From Aquimarina sp. AU58 (GTDB taxonomy: Bacteria > Bacteroidota > Bacteroidia > Flavobacteriales > Flavobacteriaceae), in the NCBI RefSeq assembly GCF_900312745.1, contig NZ_OMPD01000013.1, forward strand, positions 62,001 to 126,000: DNA of 64,000 bases. The letters are read 5' to 3'. This document shows, piece after piece, positions 61,627 through 64,000 of this stretch; positions within the stretch are counted from its first letter, which is position 1; every line of letters starts with the position of its first letter. The position numbers were made by a program, and so were the translations under genes. A model generated the notes under the pieces. That model was not told the DNA's origin and did not search any database. It was given only the letters and a program-made list of their open reading frames with translations.

Positions 61627-64000
61627 ATGATGAAATATTCCACCTTACAGGTAACTACAAATCAGGCAGAACAAATACTACAACAATTATTCGGCATTAC
61701 AGGAAAAGCCTCTTCTCTTCCTGGAGAAATTGATTTTAATTTTAGGATCAAAACTGAACATGGAGATGGATATATTCTAAAAATATCAAGACCTGACGAA
61801 CATATTCATTATCTGGAGTATCAACAACAACTATTAGAATATGTAGAGAAAAATGGAAAAGACCTTATAGCACCCAGAGTAATTAGAGATAAAGAGGGAA
61901 ATGACATATCCGAAATTATAGATGAAAATAATGCGGTTAGAAAAGTACGTCTATTATCCTGGATAAGTGGTAGAGTGTGGAGCAGTGTAAATCCGCAATT
62001 AGATACGTTGCGATACAGTTTAGGAGAACAATGTGGCTTACTAACAAGTGCTTTACAAGGGTTTGATCACCCCGAAGCACATCGGGAATTTGTTTGGGAC
62101 ATCGCACAATCTTTATGGACCAAAGAACATGTACACCTGTTTGAGGGAGAAGAAAAGGATATCATTTCTTTCTTTCAAGATAGATTTGAAGCTATTCAGG
62201 ATTCATATGGTACACTAAGAAAATCGGTAGTTCACAATGATGCTAACGATAATAATGTTATTGTTTCAGAAGACTTGATTCATCCCAAGGTTAAAGCTGC
62301 AATCGATTATGGAGATGCTATACATACTCAGATCATTAATGATGTGGCTATTGCCTGTGCGTATGCTATAATGAATCATAACGATCCGCTAGAAGCGGCT
62401 TTACCAATACTGCAAGGATACCATGCTACTTTTCCGTTAAAAGAAGATGAAATCAAGTATCTATATGTAGCAATAGCTATGCGCCTGGTAATTTCTGTTA
62501 CAAAATCAGCTATTAATAAAATCAAGGAGCCCGATAATACATACTTACTAATTAGTGAAAAACCAGCTTGGGAAGTACTAAAAAAATGGAGGCAAATTAG
62601 CGAAGAGTATGCTCATTATAGTTTTAGGCATACCTGTGGATACTCTGCACATCCCAGTGAGAAAGCCTTTAGCGTTTGGGTAGAAAATAATAACTACTCC
62701 TTATCAGAACTGTTTCCTACGGTTCAAAAAAACGAGGTGTGCCTTTTAGATTTGAGCGTATCCAGCAAATGGGTTGGGCATCAACAAGAATTTAATGATT
62801 TAGACATATTTCAGTTTAAAGTAGATCGTCTTCAAAAGGAAAATACAGATAAGATTATTGCAGGCGGGTATTTAGAACCCAGAGCGCTATACACATCAAC
62901 CACCTATGATAAAACAGGAAATAGCGGACAAGAAAGTAGAACGGTACATCTTGGGGTAGATTTCTGGTTCCCTGCCAATACTCCGGTTCATGCAGTATTA
63001 GACGGAGAAGTTGTTACAGCATTTAACCATGCCGGAGACAAAAACTACGGAGGGTTAATTATACTTAAACATCAAACAGATTCATTAGAATTCTATACAC
63101 TATATGGGCATTTAACTGTTGATAGTACGACACAAAAACAGCCCGGAGATAATATAAAAAAAGGAGAGTGTATTGGATACCTTGGTGATCCGACTCAAAA
63201 CGGAAATTGGGCTCCACATCTACATTTTCAGATTATGCTTTCTATGCTGGATTATACAGTAGATTTTCCTGGAGTAGCCTATTACAATCAAATAGAAGTG
63301 TGGAAAGGACTATGCCCGGATCCAAACTTGTTATTCAAATTAGAAAGTCTGAATTCTCAAAGTGATACCACTAATGAAGAATTGATCACGTACCGAAAAA
63401 AACACCTTGGTAAAAGCCTGAGTTTACAGTATAAGGTACCCATTAAAATGGTACGTGGATCTGGGCAATACCTAATAGATCAATATGGTAAAAAGTATTT
63501 AGATACGGTAAATAATGTAGCTCATGTAGGGCATGAAAATTATGCTGTAGTCAAAGCAGGACAAGAACAAATGGCCTTGATTAATACTAATTCTCGTTAT
63601 CTACACGACAATATAAATCAATTAGCCAAGGAATTGATAGAAACTTTACCTCCAGAGCTAAATGTATTGCATTTTGTTAATTCTGGAAGTGAAGCTAATG
63701 AACTAGCCATTAGAATGGTTAAAGCTGTAACAGGAGAACGTGATATCATAGCTTCAGAAGTTGGGTATCATGGAAATGCCAATATGTGCATCGATATTAG
63801 TTCATATAAATTTGATGGTAATGGTGGTCACGGAGCCCCAGAGCACACCCATATATTCCCCTTACCCGATGCGTATAGAGGAAAATACAGGGGAGAAAAC
63901 ACAGGAGAACACTACGCTTTAGAGGTTCAGAATTGTATTGATGATGTACATAAAAAAGGAAGAGGAATTGGTGCTTTCATCATAGAACCCATTATAAGTT
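61627..64000 (+). CDS. Fusion: phosphotransferase, M23 peptidase and class-III aminotransferase (3' truncated)
   Basis: An open frame from ATG 61627 with no stop to the window end (791 codons seen). Three parts: an aminoglycoside phosphotransferase / choline-kinase-like domain (1-430) with HNDANDNN (His203, Asp205, Asn210) and DYGD (227-230); an M23 metallopeptidase domain (about 430-560) with His441, Asp445, YGHL and HLHF (His531, His533); and a class-III aminotransferase (from about 590) with FVNSGSEANELAIRM. All key residues of each domain are present. Starts in the stop region of the GH63 gene. Likely acts on an amino-alcohol or phospho-amino compound. Such fusions are known but rare. Confidence 0.9.
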   Translation, partial: MMKYSTLQVTTNQAEQILQQLFGITGKASSLPGEIDFNFRIKTEHGDGYILKISRPDEHIHYLEYQQQLLEYVEKNGKDLIAPRVIRDKEGNDISEIIDENNAVRKVRLLSWISGRVWSSVNPQLDTLRYSLGEQCGLLTSALQGFDHPEAHREFVWDIAQSLWTKEHVHLFEGEEKDIISFFQDRFEAIQDSYGTLRKSVVHNDANDNNVIVSEDLIHPKVKAAIDYGDAIHTQIINDVAIACAYAIMNHNDPLEAALPILQGYHATFPLKEDEIKYLYVAIAMRLVISVTKSAINKIKEPDNTYLLISEKPAWEVLKKWRQISEEYAHYSFRHTCGYSAHPSEKAFSVWVENNNYSLSELFPTVQKNEVCLLDLSVSSKWVGHQQEFNDLDIFQFKVDRLQKENTDKIIAGGYLEPRALYTSTTYDKTGNSGQESRTVHLGVDFWFPANTPVHAVLDGEVVTAFNHAGDKNYGGLIILKHQTDSLEFYTLYGHLTVDSTTQKQPGDNIKKGECIGYLGDPTQNGNWAPHLHFQIMLSMLDYTVDFPGVAYYNQIEVWKGLCPDPNLLFKLESLNSQSDTTNEELITYRKKHLGKSLSLQYKVPIKMVRGSGQYLIDQYGKKYLDTVNNVAHVGHENYAVVKAGQEQMALINTNSRYLHDNINQLAKELIETLPPELNVLHFVNSGSEANELAIRMVKAVTGERDIIASEVGYHGNANMCIDISSYKFDGNGGHGAPEHTHIFPLPDAYRGKYRGENTGEHYALEVQNCIDDVHKKGRGIGAFIIEPIIS

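Noticed and set aside
1-64000. CRISPR arrays, prophage, integrases or IS transposases
   Set aside because: No regularly spaced repeats and no frame with such a domain were found; only short palindromic repeats occur.

Overview
This 64 kb window is from a low-GC member of the Bacteroidota, almost certainly a flavobacterium. The signs are a SusC/SusD pair, promoter boxes of the form TAnnTTTG, lipoproteins with short Cys signal peptides, a yceD-rpmF-fabH-accB-accC cluster, AraC regulators fused to TPR domains, GG-leader peptides and several dispersed intergenic palindromes. The gene content resembles marine Flavobacteriaceae of the Aquimarina type, but the genus is a guess. No IS transposase, phage gene, CRISPR array or rRNA was seen. 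There is one tRNA, tRNA-Ala(GGC).

Layout. 1-4.3 kb: a tight operon of a class-V aminotransferase (cut by the window edge), two PhzF-family isomerases, a RidA protein and an M29 aminopeptidase. 4.3-6 kb: small unknown genes, a pair of operator-like palindromes and riboflavin synthase. 6-13.6 kb: pdxA, then yceD-rpmF-fabH-accB-accC (ribosomal L32 plus early fatty acid synthesis), an FAD oxidoreductase, mtgA and a small coiled-coil protein. 13.6-16.8 kb, minus strand: a RiPP operon of the grasp-with-spasm type. It consists of a 54-residue GG-leader precursor in a short unlisted reading frame at 16642-16806, a lipoprotein, an ATP-grasp ligase, a 77-residue unknown and a SPASM-domain protein. 17-31.6 kb: housekeeping and sensory genes (hydrolase, recJ, a NarL-type two-component pair, rsmI, tdk, alr, mscL, asd). 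31.6-38.9 kb: two large peptidases (M14 and prolyl oligopeptidase), DoxX, and an AraC/TPR regulator. 39-42 kb: a small-gene accessory cluster with an HTH protein, a one-helix membrane protein and a lipoprotein gene interrupted by an in-frame stop. 42-49.5 kb: an ABC ATPase, lpxH, queD, two paralogous GG-leader peptides with a mirror-symmetric six-cysteine core, an enoyl-CoA hydratase-like gene, MATE, GNAT, UspA and the tRNA. 49.5-64 kb: a carbohydrate utilisation locus. It comprises a VCBS/ASPIC lipoprotein, SusD and SusC on the minus strand; diverging from them are a GntR regulator, an aldose epimerase, a GH63-like glycosidase, and a kinase-M23-aminotransferase fusion that runs off the window end.

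The most promising novel biology is peptide-based. The first candidate is the 16.6 kb precursor: its leader ends in Gly-Gly and its acidic, tryptophan-rich core sits beside an ATP-grasp ligase and a SPASM protein that lacks the radical-SAM cysteine motif. The second is the 44.6/45.1 kb duplicated peptides, with identical leaders but strongly diverged cores that keep the palindromic spacing C-x3-C-x6-C-x7-C-x6-C-x3-C. Both can be tested by mass spectrometry and comparative genomics.
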